A program made the translations under genes and the position numbers. From NCBI RefSeq assembly GCF_017948245.1, contig NZ_CP072865.1, positions 3,993,501 to 4,057,500 on the forward strand: a stretch of 64,000 bases of DNA. Direction: 5' to 3'. The notes beneath the pieces were generated by a model that was given only the letters and a program-made list of their open reading frames with translations, searched no databases and was not told the origin of the DNA. Source of the stretch: Rhizobium sp. NLR16a. Its GTDB lineage: Bacteria > Pseudomonadota > Alphaproteobacteria > Rhizobiales > Rhizobiaceae. Positions 54,995-64,000 of the stretch are shown in pieces. Position 1 is the first letter of the stretch. Each line of letters opens with the position of its first letter.

Positions 54995-56851
54995 TCAAAC
55001 ACCCTGTTGGTCCCGTCCCGTGCTTCCGAATCCATTCCACCTGAGGCGAAACTTCACGGTCCTGGTCTTGCCGAGCCCGGCCCCGGCGACGGCAAATTGC
55101 GATTGGCTGAAACTGACAAGCGTCTGGCCATGAGAAAGGGCTTCGAGGCCGCGCAGACCGTGATTGCCCGCCTGCATGCCGCCGGTGACACAGATCGCCA
55201 AACCCATGGCCGTCGCGAACCAAAGGCCGCGCGATTGCGGCAGCAGCGGCAGGCCGTTCTCGATCGCATGGCGAATGACGATCAGCACCGTCAACGACAG
55301 ATAGATCGCGAGGTTCATCGCGGCGAAAAGATAGAAGCCCTGAGCGGCGGCCTCGCCGGCGAGCGCCATGGCTGCGGCGCAAAGCCCCGCGAGAGCAAGA
55401 TAGGGCGCAACGACACGCAGCGGCAAAGACTGCTGCTGCTGCTTTCCCTTCGGGGTGATGCGAAAGTCGACGAAAGAACCGGAGACATGGTCGCGAATGG
55501 CGGCCAGGCTGCCGGCCAGCGACCATGGCCAGCGCAGAAAGATGAAGGCGAGCCCTTCCCAGCCAAACAGTTTCGCATCGCACGGCCGGAAAGTTCCCGT
55601 GGCCCGCCAGAAGAAAGCAAAGAGCGCCAGCACGATCGATATCGGCGCGAAATGCAGCAGAAAATCCGGATAGGTCACGTTGACGAAGACCTGGCCCGTC
55701 AGCAAGGCGGCCACCGGCAGCAGGAACGTCACTGCCATGACGGTGGAGAAGAGCGGATACCACAGCTGCGAAAAGACGAACTGGAATTTCAGCCGCCAGG
55801 GCAGATGGATGACATAGCGGCGGGAATATTGCAGCAGGATGGTGACGAGGCTGCGCGACCACTGGAATTCCTGCACGGCGAGATCGACGAAATTCGCCGG
55901 GCCGTCGCCATGAGCGATCGCATCGATCGCGTGGACGCCGCGCCAGCCGCCGGCGTTCATCATCAGCGTGGTCGAATGATCTTCGGCAAGCTCGGGCCCA
56001 AGGCCCCCGATCTGGCGAAGGGCTGATGTGCGGACCGCATAGTGGGAGCCGATGCAAAGGGGCGCCCAGCCATTGTTGTAACCGGTCTGCAGCGAGCCGT
56101 GCAGACTTGCCTCTGCGTAGAGCCTGCCGCGCGCGACCCAACTCGCCGCGGCATTCGCATCACAGATGCTGGGAGCGGAAACATAGCCGACGCCAGGATC
56201 GGCGAAGGGGCGCAGGACTTCACGGAGATAAGTCGGTGTCGGCACATGATCGGCATCGAACTGGGCGACGAAATCGTAACGCGCATAACCGAAATGGTCG
56301 TAGAAATAGGCAAGATTGCCTTCCTTGCACCGCGTCCGGCGCGGCCAGGTCGTGCGGTGATACTCCGCCACGCCCTTTCGCGTCGAGATCAGCACGCCGT
56401 GCTCGGCGCACCAGCGTCTGGTTTCCGCGGAAGGATCCTCGTCGGCCAGCCAGACATCGAAGTCGACACCGGTCTGATCGAGCATCGCCTGAAGCGTGGC
56501 GCGGACGACGGCAAAGGGCTCGGACGGCGCCTTGGTGACGACCATCGCCACGCGTCCTTCCGGCAGCCGGGCGCGCGAACTGATCGCTCTCGCATCGAGG
56601 AAGATCAGGATGAAATAGGCAGGCACAAGCGTGATCCAGGCAAGCACGACGGTGACGAGCACGAAGGCTGACCAGGAGATGATATGGGCGGACTGACACC
56701 ACCAGATCCAGAAATAGCCGAGTGCCGCCAGCCAGCAGAAGATGCCGAAACCATAGGCGACACGCTTCCGACCGGTGAAAACCGGGTTGAATGCATCAGC
56801 GGCGGCTTTCGCCGTCCTGATCCGGTGATCGATCTCCGAAACCAGGCTCAT
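54995..56851 (-). CDS. apsS: Cellulose synthase-like GT2 glycosyltransferase
   Basis: The 618-residue inner-membrane synthase has two N-terminal helices (about 30-85), a GT2 catalytic domain (about 95-330) and six or so C-terminal helices. Catalytic features are VWLADEDPS (Asp), QFDADHVPTP (DxD metal site), ELAEDHSTTLM (general base) and the QEFQWSRS acceptor motif of the QxxRW type. It should polymerise a nucleotide sugar and secrete the chain. Given the UDP-arabinose genes upstream in the operon, an arabinose-containing glycan is the likely product, as for the S. meliloti apsS counterpart. The stop overlaps nothing but follows uxe by 4 bases of shared sequence. Confidence 0.82.
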   Translation of the reverse strand: MSLVSEIDHRIRTAKAAADAFNPVFTGRKRVAYGFGIFCWLAALGYFWIWWCQSAHIISWSAFVLVTVVLAWITLVPAYFILIFLDARAISSRARLPEGRVAMVVTKAPSEPFAVVRATLQAMLDQTGVDFDVWLADEDPSAETRRWCAEHGVLISTRKGVAEYHRTTWPRRTRCKEGNLAYFYDHFGYARYDFVAQFDADHVPTPTYLREVLRPFADPGVGYVSAPSICDANAAASWVARGRLYAEASLHGSLQTGYNNGWAPLCIGSHYAVRTSALRQIGGLGPELAEDHSTTLMMNAGGWRGVHAIDAIAHGDGPANFVDLAVQEFQWSRSLVTILLQYSRRYVIHLPWRLKFQFVFSQLWYPLFSTVMAVTFLLPVAALLTGQVFVNVTYPDFLLHFAPISIVLALFAFFWRATGTFRPCDAKLFGWEGLAFIFLRWPWSLAGSLAAIRDHVSGSFVDFRITPKGKQQQQSLPLRVVAPYLALAGLCAAAMALAGEAAAQGFYLFAAMNLAIYLSLTVLIVIRHAIENGLPLLPQSRGLWFATAMGLAICVTGGMQAGNHGLRGLEALSHGQTLVSFSQSQFAVAGAGLGKTRTVKFRLRWNGFGSTGRDQQGV

Positions 56852-57831
56852 GCCGTCACCTCCAGCCCGAAGGTGGGTCCGGCCGTGCGGATGATGGTGT
56901 CGAGATCCGAAAGAGCCGGCACGAAGCCGAGCTCTGCTTTGGCCCGAGCCGTATTGGCAAAGAGGATCGGCGGATCGCCGGGGCGGCGAGCGCGATAACG
57001 GACGGGGACTTCGCGGCCGCTGGCGCGATAGACCGCGTCGAGGATCTCGCGCACTGACGTGCCGCGGCCGGAACCGAGATTGACGCTGAGCGAGGCGCCG
57101 TCTGCGATCAGGTGGTTGACGGCGGCCAAATGCGCCTGCGCAAGATCGCTGACATGGATATAGTCGCGAACACAGGTTCCGTCCTCGGTCGAATAGTCGG
57201 TGCCGAAGATATCGAGCCGCTCCAGCCTGCCGGCGGCAGCCAGGAGGGCGCGAGGAATGAGATGTGTCTCGGGCTCGTGACGCTCAGAAAGCTCGCCCTC
57301 CGGGTCGGCGCCGGCCGCGTTGAAATAACGCAGGGCGGCGAAGCGGATGCCGTAGGCGGCAGCAAAATCCTCGAGCGCCATCTCGAAGATCAGCTTGGTG
57401 CGGCCATATGGATTGACCGGTTGCTGCAGGCTTTCCTCCCGTACCGGCAACGAGGCGGGAACGCCATAGGTGGCGCAGCTGCTCGAAAAGACGATCTTGT
57501 CGATGTCCTGGTCGAGACAGGCCTCGAGCAGCGTGAGACTGCCGACGACATTGTTGCGGTAATATTTCCTCGGCATGTCGACGGATTCGCCGACATAGGC
57601 GTTGGCGCCGCAATGGATGACGCAATCCGGCGAAAATTCAGCCATCGTCTGGCGTAGCGCGGCTGCGTCGCCGAGCTCACCGCGGACGAGCGGGCCCCAG
57701 CGGACACTGTCGGCATGTCCGGTCGAGAGGTTGTCGTAGGTAACCGGAATCATCCCGACGCGCGACAGCGCTTTGCAGATGTGACTTCCTATGAAACCGG
57801 CGCCGCCGGTGACGAGAATATAGCGGGGCAT
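56848..57831 (-). CDS. uxe: UDP-sugar 4-epimerase (UDP-xylose/UDP-glucose type)
   Basis: The 327-residue extended SDR has the NAD turn YILVTGGAGFIGSHIC and the catalytic YGRTK with Ser in VFSSSCATYG. Its C-terminal UDP-sugar domain has YFNAAGADPEGELSE and VRDYIHVSDLAQAH. It could be GalE, but it is directly adjacent to the UDP-glucuronate decarboxylase and the synthase. This is the arrangement of S. meliloti uxe, a bifunctional UDP-xylose/UDP-galactose 4-epimerase. It would make UDP-arabinose for the operon. Its start is 2 bases after the uxs1 stop region. Confidence 0.8.
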   Translation of the reverse strand: MPRYILVTGGAGFIGSHICKALSRVGMIPVTYDNLSTGHADSVRWGPLVRGELGDAAALRQTMAEFSPDCVIHCGANAYVGESVDMPRKYYRNNVVGSLTLLEACLDQDIDKIVFSSSCATYGVPASLPVREESLQQPVNPYGRTKLIFEMALEDFAAAYGIRFAALRYFNAAGADPEGELSERHEPETHLIPRALLAAAGRLERLDIFGTDYSTEDGTCVRDYIHVSDLAQAHLAAVNHLIADGASLSVNLGSGRGTSVREILDAVYRASGREVPVRYRARRPGDPPILFANTARAKAELGFVPALSDLDTIIRTAGPTFGLEVTA

Positions 57832-57832
57832 C

Positions 57833-58852
<1,020 letters not shown>

Positions 58853-59237
58853 TACAAACTCCTCCCCACGGTTTAGTCTTTTGTTTTATGGATACGCTTC
58901 ACACCCCCTTACCCGGATGGATATTCACGCAACTAAGCACAAATACATGAATAAACCTCCAAGGTTATTCTTCATTTAGCTCATTTACTATTGAAATGAT
59001 AGGGAGATTGTTACCGCGGTCAACTTTAAAAGCGCAAAATATCCCAAATAATTACATAGTTGTTCTTTAGAATAACAAATGATTAATCATTTTACTTGTT
59101 TTCTCACGTAAAACGGGAATCGTGCCGCTGCTCAAGCTTTGCTCAATAAATACGAGATAGAAGAGGGGAGAGGTCGGTCGCGCAGAACTGCACGACCGGT
59201 CTTGCATCCGGAAGCGTCATATGCGAGGGATCTGGTC
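58853..59237. promoter_or_regulatory. AT-rich regulatory region upstream of uxs1
   Basis: These 385 bases carry no gene. They are far more AT-rich than the surroundings. A perfect 16-bp palindrome AAATGATTAATCATTT lies at 59077-59092. Just upstream, TTGTT and AACAA are inverted around a 9-base spacer near 59060-59079. The region must hold the operon promoter and the promoter of the small gene at 59238; no clear -35/-10 pair was identified. Confidence 0.5.
59077..59092. promoter_or_regulatory. Perfect 16-bp palindrome in the aps promoter region
   Basis: AAATGATTAATCATTT equals its own reverse complement. It is 225 bases upstream of the uxs1 start and 146 bases upstream of the small gene start. 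A dimeric regulator site is the likely explanation. Confidence 0.5.
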
Positions 59238-59558
59238 ATGTTTAAAAATCGGGCCGCAGCCCAGCCGAAAGGCTGGCGTCCATTTCATTTTGCGATGCTT
59301 GCCGGGGGAGCGACGCTTCTTGCGATCGGAGCGACGGCTTGTGCGGTTGACGACGACATGGCGGTCATCGCGAAAAAGAATGTTGTCGTCGTCGAGACGC
59401 CGTCCGTGTCGAAGGCCTATACCTACCCGGAAAAACGAACTGCTCGGCCGACTGCGGCACGAGCCCACATCGTCGCCTATCACGGGTCCGCGCGCTATAT
59501 CTGCTCTCCAAGCGGCTTCGGGCAGAAGTCGCGCTGCTTTGCGCGTCCCTCGATCTGA
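59238..59558 (+). CDS. Small secreted or membrane-anchored hypothetical protein
   Basis: The 106-residue product starts at ATG 59238 with GAGGGA 8 bases upstream. It has a hydrophobic segment near residues 15-32 (FAMLAGGATLLAIGATACAV) that could be a signal peptide or a lipoprotein-like anchor at the Cys. The C-terminal part is basic and contains two Cys in ARYICSPSGFGQKSRCFARP, which may form a disulfide. I do not recognise a family. It sits between the aps operon promoter and the LuxR regulator, on the opposite strand to both. Confidence 0.6.
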   Translation: MFKNRAAAQPKGWRPFHFAMLAGGATLLAIGATACAVDDDMAVIAKKNVVVVETPSVSKAYTYPEKRTARPTAARAHIVAYHGSARYICSPSGFGQKSRCFARPSI

Positions 59559-59580
59559 AGCAAAAGCGCCGCTGCATATT

Positions 59581-59604
59581 CCTTAAATCGGAATCGATTT
59601 AAGG
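59581..59604. repeat. Perfect hairpin CCTTAAATCG-GAAT-CGATTTAAGG
   Basis: A 10-bp perfect stem with a four-base centre lies 23 bases after the small gene's stop. It may be a terminator without T-run or a copy of a Rhizobium intergenic repeat. The 59605-59674 interval after it holds nothing recognisable. Confidence 0.5.
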
Positions 59605-59674
59605 ATAGAACTAGGCTCAACGCAAAAGTGAGACAACGCTCGTTGCGCGCATGAAAAGCGCGCGGCGCAATCGA

Positions 59675-60457
59675 TCAGTTGCGCCACCGGCTGGACATGT
59701 CGTCATCGCCGACCGGATGGTCGTTGAAGAAGCGGGACGCTGCTTCCGTGCGGTTTCGGACGTTCATCTTCTTATAGATGTTGCGGACGTGAACCTTCAC
59801 CGTGTTTTCGGAAAGATGCAGCTTGTCGGCAATAATCTTGTTCTGCGTCCCCTTGCAGATGAGGTCCAGGATCTGAACCTCCCGGGTCGTCAAGGCGGAG
59901 ATGCTGTCGCGTCTCAGCTTGAGCGCATTGTTGCGGGCGGCATCAACCGATTTGGTCTGATAAAGTGAGGGCTCCAGCTGGGCCCCCTTATTGGTGAGGC
60001 GGTTGAGAAGCGCGGAGGGAAAATGCTCCCCGCCTTTCATCAGCAGATCCACTGCGGCCATGAAGACATCAAGTCGAAGATTAAGCGGCAGGACGCCGTC
60101 GATGATCCTTGCCTCCACCAAACGGCTGACATAAGGTTCCATCATGTCGATGGCCTCGACGACAAGCCCGATCGAGGTTTCCGGGTGATTTTCTCTGACC
60201 GCCTGCAGCGCGTCTTGCAGCTCAGGCGCAGGTATATGGTAAAATAAGACGAGCTTTATATCGCTGGTATCCTTTTCCAGCATCGGATTTGCGTTCGTTA
60301 TGCTTGGCACATCGCAATTGGGAAATTTCTTTGCCAGCGCTTCCACCATGCATTCTGAAAACAGATCAGCCTTGGCTACTACAAGGATAGTATCTCCGGA
60401 TGGGCTAGACTTTCTTGCCTGGTCCGCATTCTCCATTCCTGAGCCTGTCATGAACAT
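59675..60457 (-). CDS. LuxR family regulator with degenerate receiver domain
   Basis: The 260-residue protein has a C-terminal GerE/LuxR HTH (LTTREVQILDLICKGTQNKIIADKLHLSENTVKVHVRNIYKK, about 185-245). Its N-terminal region (about 20-150) resembles a receiver fold. At the strand where the phosphoacceptor Asp is expected (IKLVLFYHIPAPE) no Asp is present, so it is probably not controlled by phosphorylation. GGGGAGG lies 6 bases upstream of the ATG at 60457. It is the only regulator near the aps operon and a candidate for controlling it. Confidence 0.85.
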   Translation of the reverse strand: MFMTGSGMENADQARKSSPSGDTILVVAKADLFSECMVEALAKKFPNCDVPSITNANPMLEKDTSDIKLVLFYHIPAPELQDALQAVRENHPETSIGLVVEAIDMMEPYVSRLVEARIIDGVLPLNLRLDVFMAAVDLLMKGGEHFPSALLNRLTNKGAQLEPSLYQTKSVDAARNNALKLRRDSISALTTREVQILDLICKGTQNKIIADKLHLSENTVKVHVRNIYKKMNVRNRTEAASRFFNDHPVGDDDMSSRWRN

Positions 60458-61058
60458 ATACGCCTCCCCTAGCGGTACACTTTACTCAAACATGAAGCGA
60501 TGGCAGGTATAAGATAGTATGAAATGCCGGTCCTATTGTGACATCGCCTTCTTCTTTAGACATTTCTTAATTATGTTAATACGGATTGAGAAGGAAGGAA
60601 ATGGCCCAAAGTGATTAGTTTTAGGGAGCGAGAAACAATAAGATACTGCGTATCGGTTGTATTTTTATCCATCCTTATACTTCGAGGTTATATTTGCCCC
60701 CACTATAGATAATTCAGTGGATGTAATGTTTCAGTACAAATTGTAATATTTTTGCGATCTGCCCCTGAAGATTACGAGACAAGCGAAACGCTCGCAAGTT
60801 GGCGCTCAACCCGGTGATGCCTGGCAGAAGCCTCGCATTCCGGCTGCATCGCAGGGCTGATATCGTGCCGGAGACCCTCGTGGGCTGGAACAGGGGGCGC
60901 CTGCAAGGTGAAGAAAGGCGGCCGCGTCTGCACTGGCACGCTTGCGCGGCTGTTGAAATGCACCCGACCGGGCGCATCATCACCATGCTCTTTGATTTTG
61001 AGCTGCAATCGCTGCTAAAAGAGGCGTGAGCCTATTTTGCACTCCTCAGTGAGACGTC
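60458..61058. other. Intergenic region without a confident gene
   Basis: The first about 300 bases (60458-60770) are AT-rich and probably contain the LuxR-gene promoter. From 60799 to 61029 a GC-rich frame of 76 codons on the plus strand (from a TTG, ending ELQSLLKEA) lies directly before the helicase gene. Frames of similar length exist on the minus strand, and none shows a known domain or clear ribosome site. It may be a short leader gene or non-coding. Confidence 0.4.
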
Positions 61059-64000
61059 ATGCAGATTGATGCGGACAGGGCGGAACGGGAACGGCTTCTG
61101 GCCATTCTCGATTTCTGGCATAAAATCGAGTTTTTCATACCTTATGATCTCTCCAGTCGCCTTGTCTCCGGCGAAGGACGGACCGTTTTCTGGCTACATG
61201 CAGAGACGCTCTTGCAGGACAGCGCTGCACTCAGCCGTCCTGTCATACCCGAGGAGAAGCAGATCACCGGCTTTACCCTGTTCCTCGGCGTTTTCAGCAA
61301 ATCCGAGATTGCCGAGATCCGCAGGCACTTCGACAGCGCTGCGGTCGACATTGCCGAGTATGAGGATGCCGAACGCGGCGATCTCGATGGCGATACCTGC
61401 TTTGCCAGCCTGCAGCTTACTCCGCTCGGACAGCCGATGTTCGAAACATTTTCCGTCTCGACGCTTCCGTGGGCCCTCGGACGGGTACGGAAAACCGGTC
61501 TCTCCTCGCTCAGCCATGAGGCATTTGCAGACGGCAAGCGGCAGCTGTCGGAGTTACTTCAGAACTTTCAGGCGCAGCGACAGCTGGGATCTTCATCCTT
61601 CGAGGCTGCCGCCGATCAGCCGATCGATGCCGTCGAAATCCTGGCGCTGCACGAATTGCTCTGCGATTGGGCGGGTTTTGCCTCGCGCCAGGAAAAGCCC
61701 ATCGCCGCCGTTGAAATCCGCTACCGCGACAGGGCGGAAAGACCCGAGCTGATCTCGTTGCCGCCTCAACAGGAGGACCATGCATCCAATGCCGACGAGG
61801 AAGACGAAAGTGCAAGCCTTGATGAAGACATTGGCATTCTGAACAGCTTCTTCATCGAGGATATCGAACGGGCGATGATCTGCGTCAAGCAGGGCAATAT
61901 CCCGGAGCCGCTCCGGCGGTACCTCAACCCGCCGGCAGGTGAAAATCGGGTCGACCTTTATTCGGAGGAAGGGCGCCGGTCGATCATTCGGGCGCTGCAT
62001 CCCGGCAATCTCAACCGTGGACGCTGGCTGAGCGAGCCTCACCTTGCAATGAGCCTCATGCAACAGTTCGCGATCAATTCGGCGATCGGCGGCCTGTCGG
62101 AAACGGGATTGTTCTCAGTCAACGGCCCGCCGGGCACCGGAAAGACGACCCTGCTTCGGGACATGTTCGCCGACAATATCGTTCGGCGCGCCCGGGTGCT
62201 CTCCTCCTTGACGATGGCGCGCGACGCCTTTGACGGAACGCTGCGCCGTGTCGGTTTTGCGGATCGGAGCACCGCCTCCATATCCGCGCTGATCCCGGCT
62301 CTTGCCGGGTTCGAAATGGTCGTCGCCTCCTCCAACAATGCCGCCGTGGAGAATATTTCGCGCGACCTTCCCAAGCAGAGCTCGATCGCAAGGACATCTT
62401 CATTTCAATATCTGCAGACGGTCGCGCACAAGATCGCCTGCCAGAAAGACAATGGAGCAGTCATCAAGCTCTCCGACGGCGATCGCCCGTGGGGGTTGAT
62501 CGCCTGTGCGCTCGGCAACTCCAGAAACCGCCGAGCCTTCAAGGAACGTTTCGCCTTCATGGAAATCGCCGAAAGGCCGAAGCCCGGCTGGTCGGGCGCC
62601 GCAAAGCCGCAGACCATCTGGGAATGGTTGAAGAGCTATGAGGGGCCAAGCTTTGCCGAAGCGGCATCGGCTTTTCATGCCGCCGACGAGATGGTTCGCG
62701 AAAAGATCGGCCAATATGCGCGTTATGCCGATCTCCGCGATGAAATAGCACCCGTTTCGCAGGATGCATTCTGCCGCGAGGCGCTTGAGAGGGTGGCCGC
62801 CGCCGCGGACGAAGTTTTGCATGCGCAGAACCGATGCGAGATGCTGGCGACCGAAATGCGCCGCATCGCCGACGGTTTGGCTTATCTGAAGGAGGAGCAA
62901 CAGTTGCTCGACCGCAGCGCTCCTGCACGATGGAAGAGGGTGCTCTCGACCAACCCGGCCCGGCAGCATCGGCAAGACGTCATCGGCAATGCGCGGAAGC
63001 AGCTGGAACTGCGTAAAGCGCTGGCCGAATGCGAAGATCGGCTTGCAAAAACCGAAAGACCCGCGCTGGAACTGGCTTTGCGAGCGCATGACCGGGCCGA
63101 ACGGTCCCTGCGGTCACGACGAAAAATCTGGTCTGCGAAAAAGGAGGAACTCGAGCGGCTGGGGGAAATTCTCGATCGTCCCACCGCACCGGAGCGTCTC
63201 ACCGATCTCGATAAGGATCAGGTGCAGATCGACGGTCTCTGGCATCAGGACGAACTGGCGGCTCTGCGTTCGGCATTGCTGGAAGCAGCGCTGACGCTGC
63301 ATGAAGCTTGGTTGGCCGATGTCGGCAGGAAGGGCGGAGGTTTTGGCGGAAATATCGTTGCCATCACCAAGCTGCTTTCCAACAACAATCCCGTCGATGA
63401 CAAACACATCGCATCGATCTGGCAGAGCCTTTTCATGATCGTTCCGATCGTCTCCACGACGTTCGCGTCCTTTGCCAAGCAGTTCCGCGGGCTCAAGCCC
63501 GGCTCGATCGGCTGGGTCTTCATCGATGAAGCCGGCCAAGCGGTGCCGCAGGCGGCGGTCGGGGCTTTGTTGCGGGCGCGCCGCGTCATGGTGATCGGCG
63601 ATCCCTTGCAGATCGAACCGGTTTTCACGCTTCCGAGCGCGCTGATTTCAGGCGCCTCGGCTCTTTCACCCCACACGGCGGCAGGTCAATATTCGCCGAA
63701 CAGGGCGTCGGTGCAGATGCTGGCCGATGCCGCCAATCGCTACGGAACGACGCTTCAGGGCGAAGAGGCAGATCGGCTCTGGATCGGCAGCCCACTCAGG
63801 GTGCATCGACGCTGCATCGATCCGATGTTCAGCCTTGCCAATCAGATCGCCTATCAGAACAAGATGATCTTCGGGCTGCACGAGCGCCGACCGGCCGGCG
63901 ACGCATCGCCCTTTTATGGCGACAGCGCCTGGATCGACATCAAGGGCAAGGTATCGGGCAAACAGGCCGTTGCCGAGCAGACCGACTTCATCGTCGACCT
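61059..64000 (+). CDS. Large SF1 helicase / AAA domain protein (partial, 980 codons to window end)
   Basis: The start is ATG 61059 (MQIDADRAERERLLAILDFW) with GTGAG upstream; the frame stays open to the window edge. Residues 1-340 are an accessory domain of unknown type. The helicase core begins with Walker A GPPGTGKTTLLRD near 356, motif Ia VVASSNNAAVENI near 424, then a long helical insertion (about 568-707, coiled-coil-like). Walker B follows as FIDEAGQAVPQAAV near 823, motif III as GDPLQIEPV near 847, and motif IV as SPLRVHRRCIDPM near 911. The DEAG form and the QxEPV motif indicate an Upf1-like SF1 helicase. The C-terminal end, possibly with a nuclease domain, is not in the window. Confidence 0.88.
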   Translation, partial: MQIDADRAERERLLAILDFWHKIEFFIPYDLSSRLVSGEGRTVFWLHAETLLQDSAALSRPVIPEEKQITGFTLFLGVFSKSEIAEIRRHFDSAAVDIAEYEDAERGDLDGDTCFASLQLTPLGQPMFETFSVSTLPWALGRVRKTGLSSLSHEAFADGKRQLSELLQNFQAQRQLGSSSFEAAADQPIDAVEILALHELLCDWAGFASRQEKPIAAVEIRYRDRAERPELISLPPQQEDHASNADEEDESASLDEDIGILNSFFIEDIERAMICVKQGNIPEPLRRYLNPPAGENRVDLYSEEGRRSIIRALHPGNLNRGRWLSEPHLAMSLMQQFAINSAIGGLSETGLFSVNGPPGTGKTTLLRDMFADNIVRRARVLSSLTMARDAFDGTLRRVGFADRSTASISALIPALAGFEMVVASSNNAAVENISRDLPKQSSIARTSSFQYLQTVAHKIACQKDNGAVIKLSDGDRPWGLIACALGNSRNRRAFKERFAFMEIAERPKPGWSGAAKPQTIWEWLKSYEGPSFAEAASAFHAADEMVREKIGQYARYADLRDEIAPVSQDAFCREALERVAAAADEVLHAQNRCEMLATEMRRIADGLAYLKEEQQLLDRSAPARWKRVLSTNPARQHRQDVIGNARKQLELRKALAECEDRLAKTERPALELALRAHDRAERSLRSRRKIWSAKKEELERLGEILDRPTAPERLTDLDKDQVQIDGLWHQDELAALRSALLEAALTLHEAWLADVGRKGGGFGGNIVAITKLLSNNNPVDDKHIASIWQSLFMIVPIVSTTFASFAKQFRGLKPGSIGWVFIDEAGQAVPQAAVGALLRARRVMVIGDPLQIEPVFTLPSALISGASALSPHTAAGQYSPNRASVQMLADAANRYGTTLQGEEADRLWIGSPLRVHRRCIDPMFSLANQIAYQNKMIFGLHERRPAGDASPFYGDSAWIDIKGKVSGKQAVAEQTDFIVD

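Overview
The window looks like a piece of chromosome from a Rhizobium species of the R. leguminosarum/R. etli group. The evidence is the high GC content, the alphaproteobacterial gene order rimP-nusA-ylxR-infB-rbfA-truB-rpsO-pnp and fabA-fabB-fabI next to irr, the many ABC sugar-uptake and Gfo/Idh genes, and palindromic intergenic elements of the kind common in rhizobia. The assignment rests on recognising gene order and protein families; no search was run.

Layout. Positions 1-559 hold the start of an MFS exporter on the minus strand, cut by the window edge. Positions 670-13050 are core information processing on the plus strand: a rimP leader with a promoter and premature terminator, rimP, nusA, a YlxR-like protein, infB, rbfA, truB, an alpha/beta hydrolase, rpsO, pnp and an rsmC-like methyltransferase. 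Positions 13144-16469 hold the unsaturated fatty-acid operon fabA-fabB-fabI (minus) and the divergent iron regulator irr. Positions 16485-20842 are small accessory genes, a tRNA-Ala(GGC) and a TIGR02300 protein. Positions 21229-23755 carry cmk and rpsA, without aroA in front of cmk. Positions 23833-30348 contain a large unknown protein, an RNase D-like exonuclease, a MerR-Xre-cupin regulator divergent from gabT-gabD, and slyX.

Positions 30529-53405 form a catabolic region. It contains uxaC-uxuB (glucuronate to mannonate), a dimethylglycine dehydrogenase-like flavoprotein with a choline-kinase-like phosphotransferase, and an ABC sugar importer with its Gfo/Idh dehydrogenase and ATPase. A divergent TetR regulator follows, then a Gfo/Idh-DUF993-epimerase operon, another Gfo/Idh gene, a LacI-DUF2264-hydroxyacid dehydrogenase operon, and an orphan Tat-exported binding protein paralogous to the first. 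A shared inverted repeat of the form GTAAC-N6-GTTAC lies in front of uxaC, between the ABC operon and tetR, and in front of the Gfo/Idh-DUF993 operon. This suggests one regulon that imports and dismantles a uronic-acid-containing glycoside.

Positions 53466-58852 (minus) are a polysaccharide operon that I recognise as the counterpart of the Sinorhizobium meliloti uxs1-uxe-apsS-apsH1-apsE cluster (arabinose-containing polysaccharide). It makes UDP-xylose, epimerises it to UDP-arabinose, and polymerises it with a cellulose-synthase-like GT2 enzyme. No AraC-type cuxR gene is adjacent. Instead there is an AT-rich promoter region with a perfect 16-bp palindrome, a small secreted protein and a LuxR-type regulator whose receiver-like domain seems to lack the phosphoacceptor aspartate. 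The window ends (61059-64000) inside a large SF1 helicase with a long helical insertion.

No insertion sequence, prophage, CRISPR array or rRNA operon was seen. The most novel-looking items are the shared operator and the inferred glucuronide regulon, the aps cluster with altered regulation, the GIY-YIG gene beside a palindrome-rich element at the tRNA 3' end, the two-HTH-plus-cupin gab regulator, and the truncated helicase.
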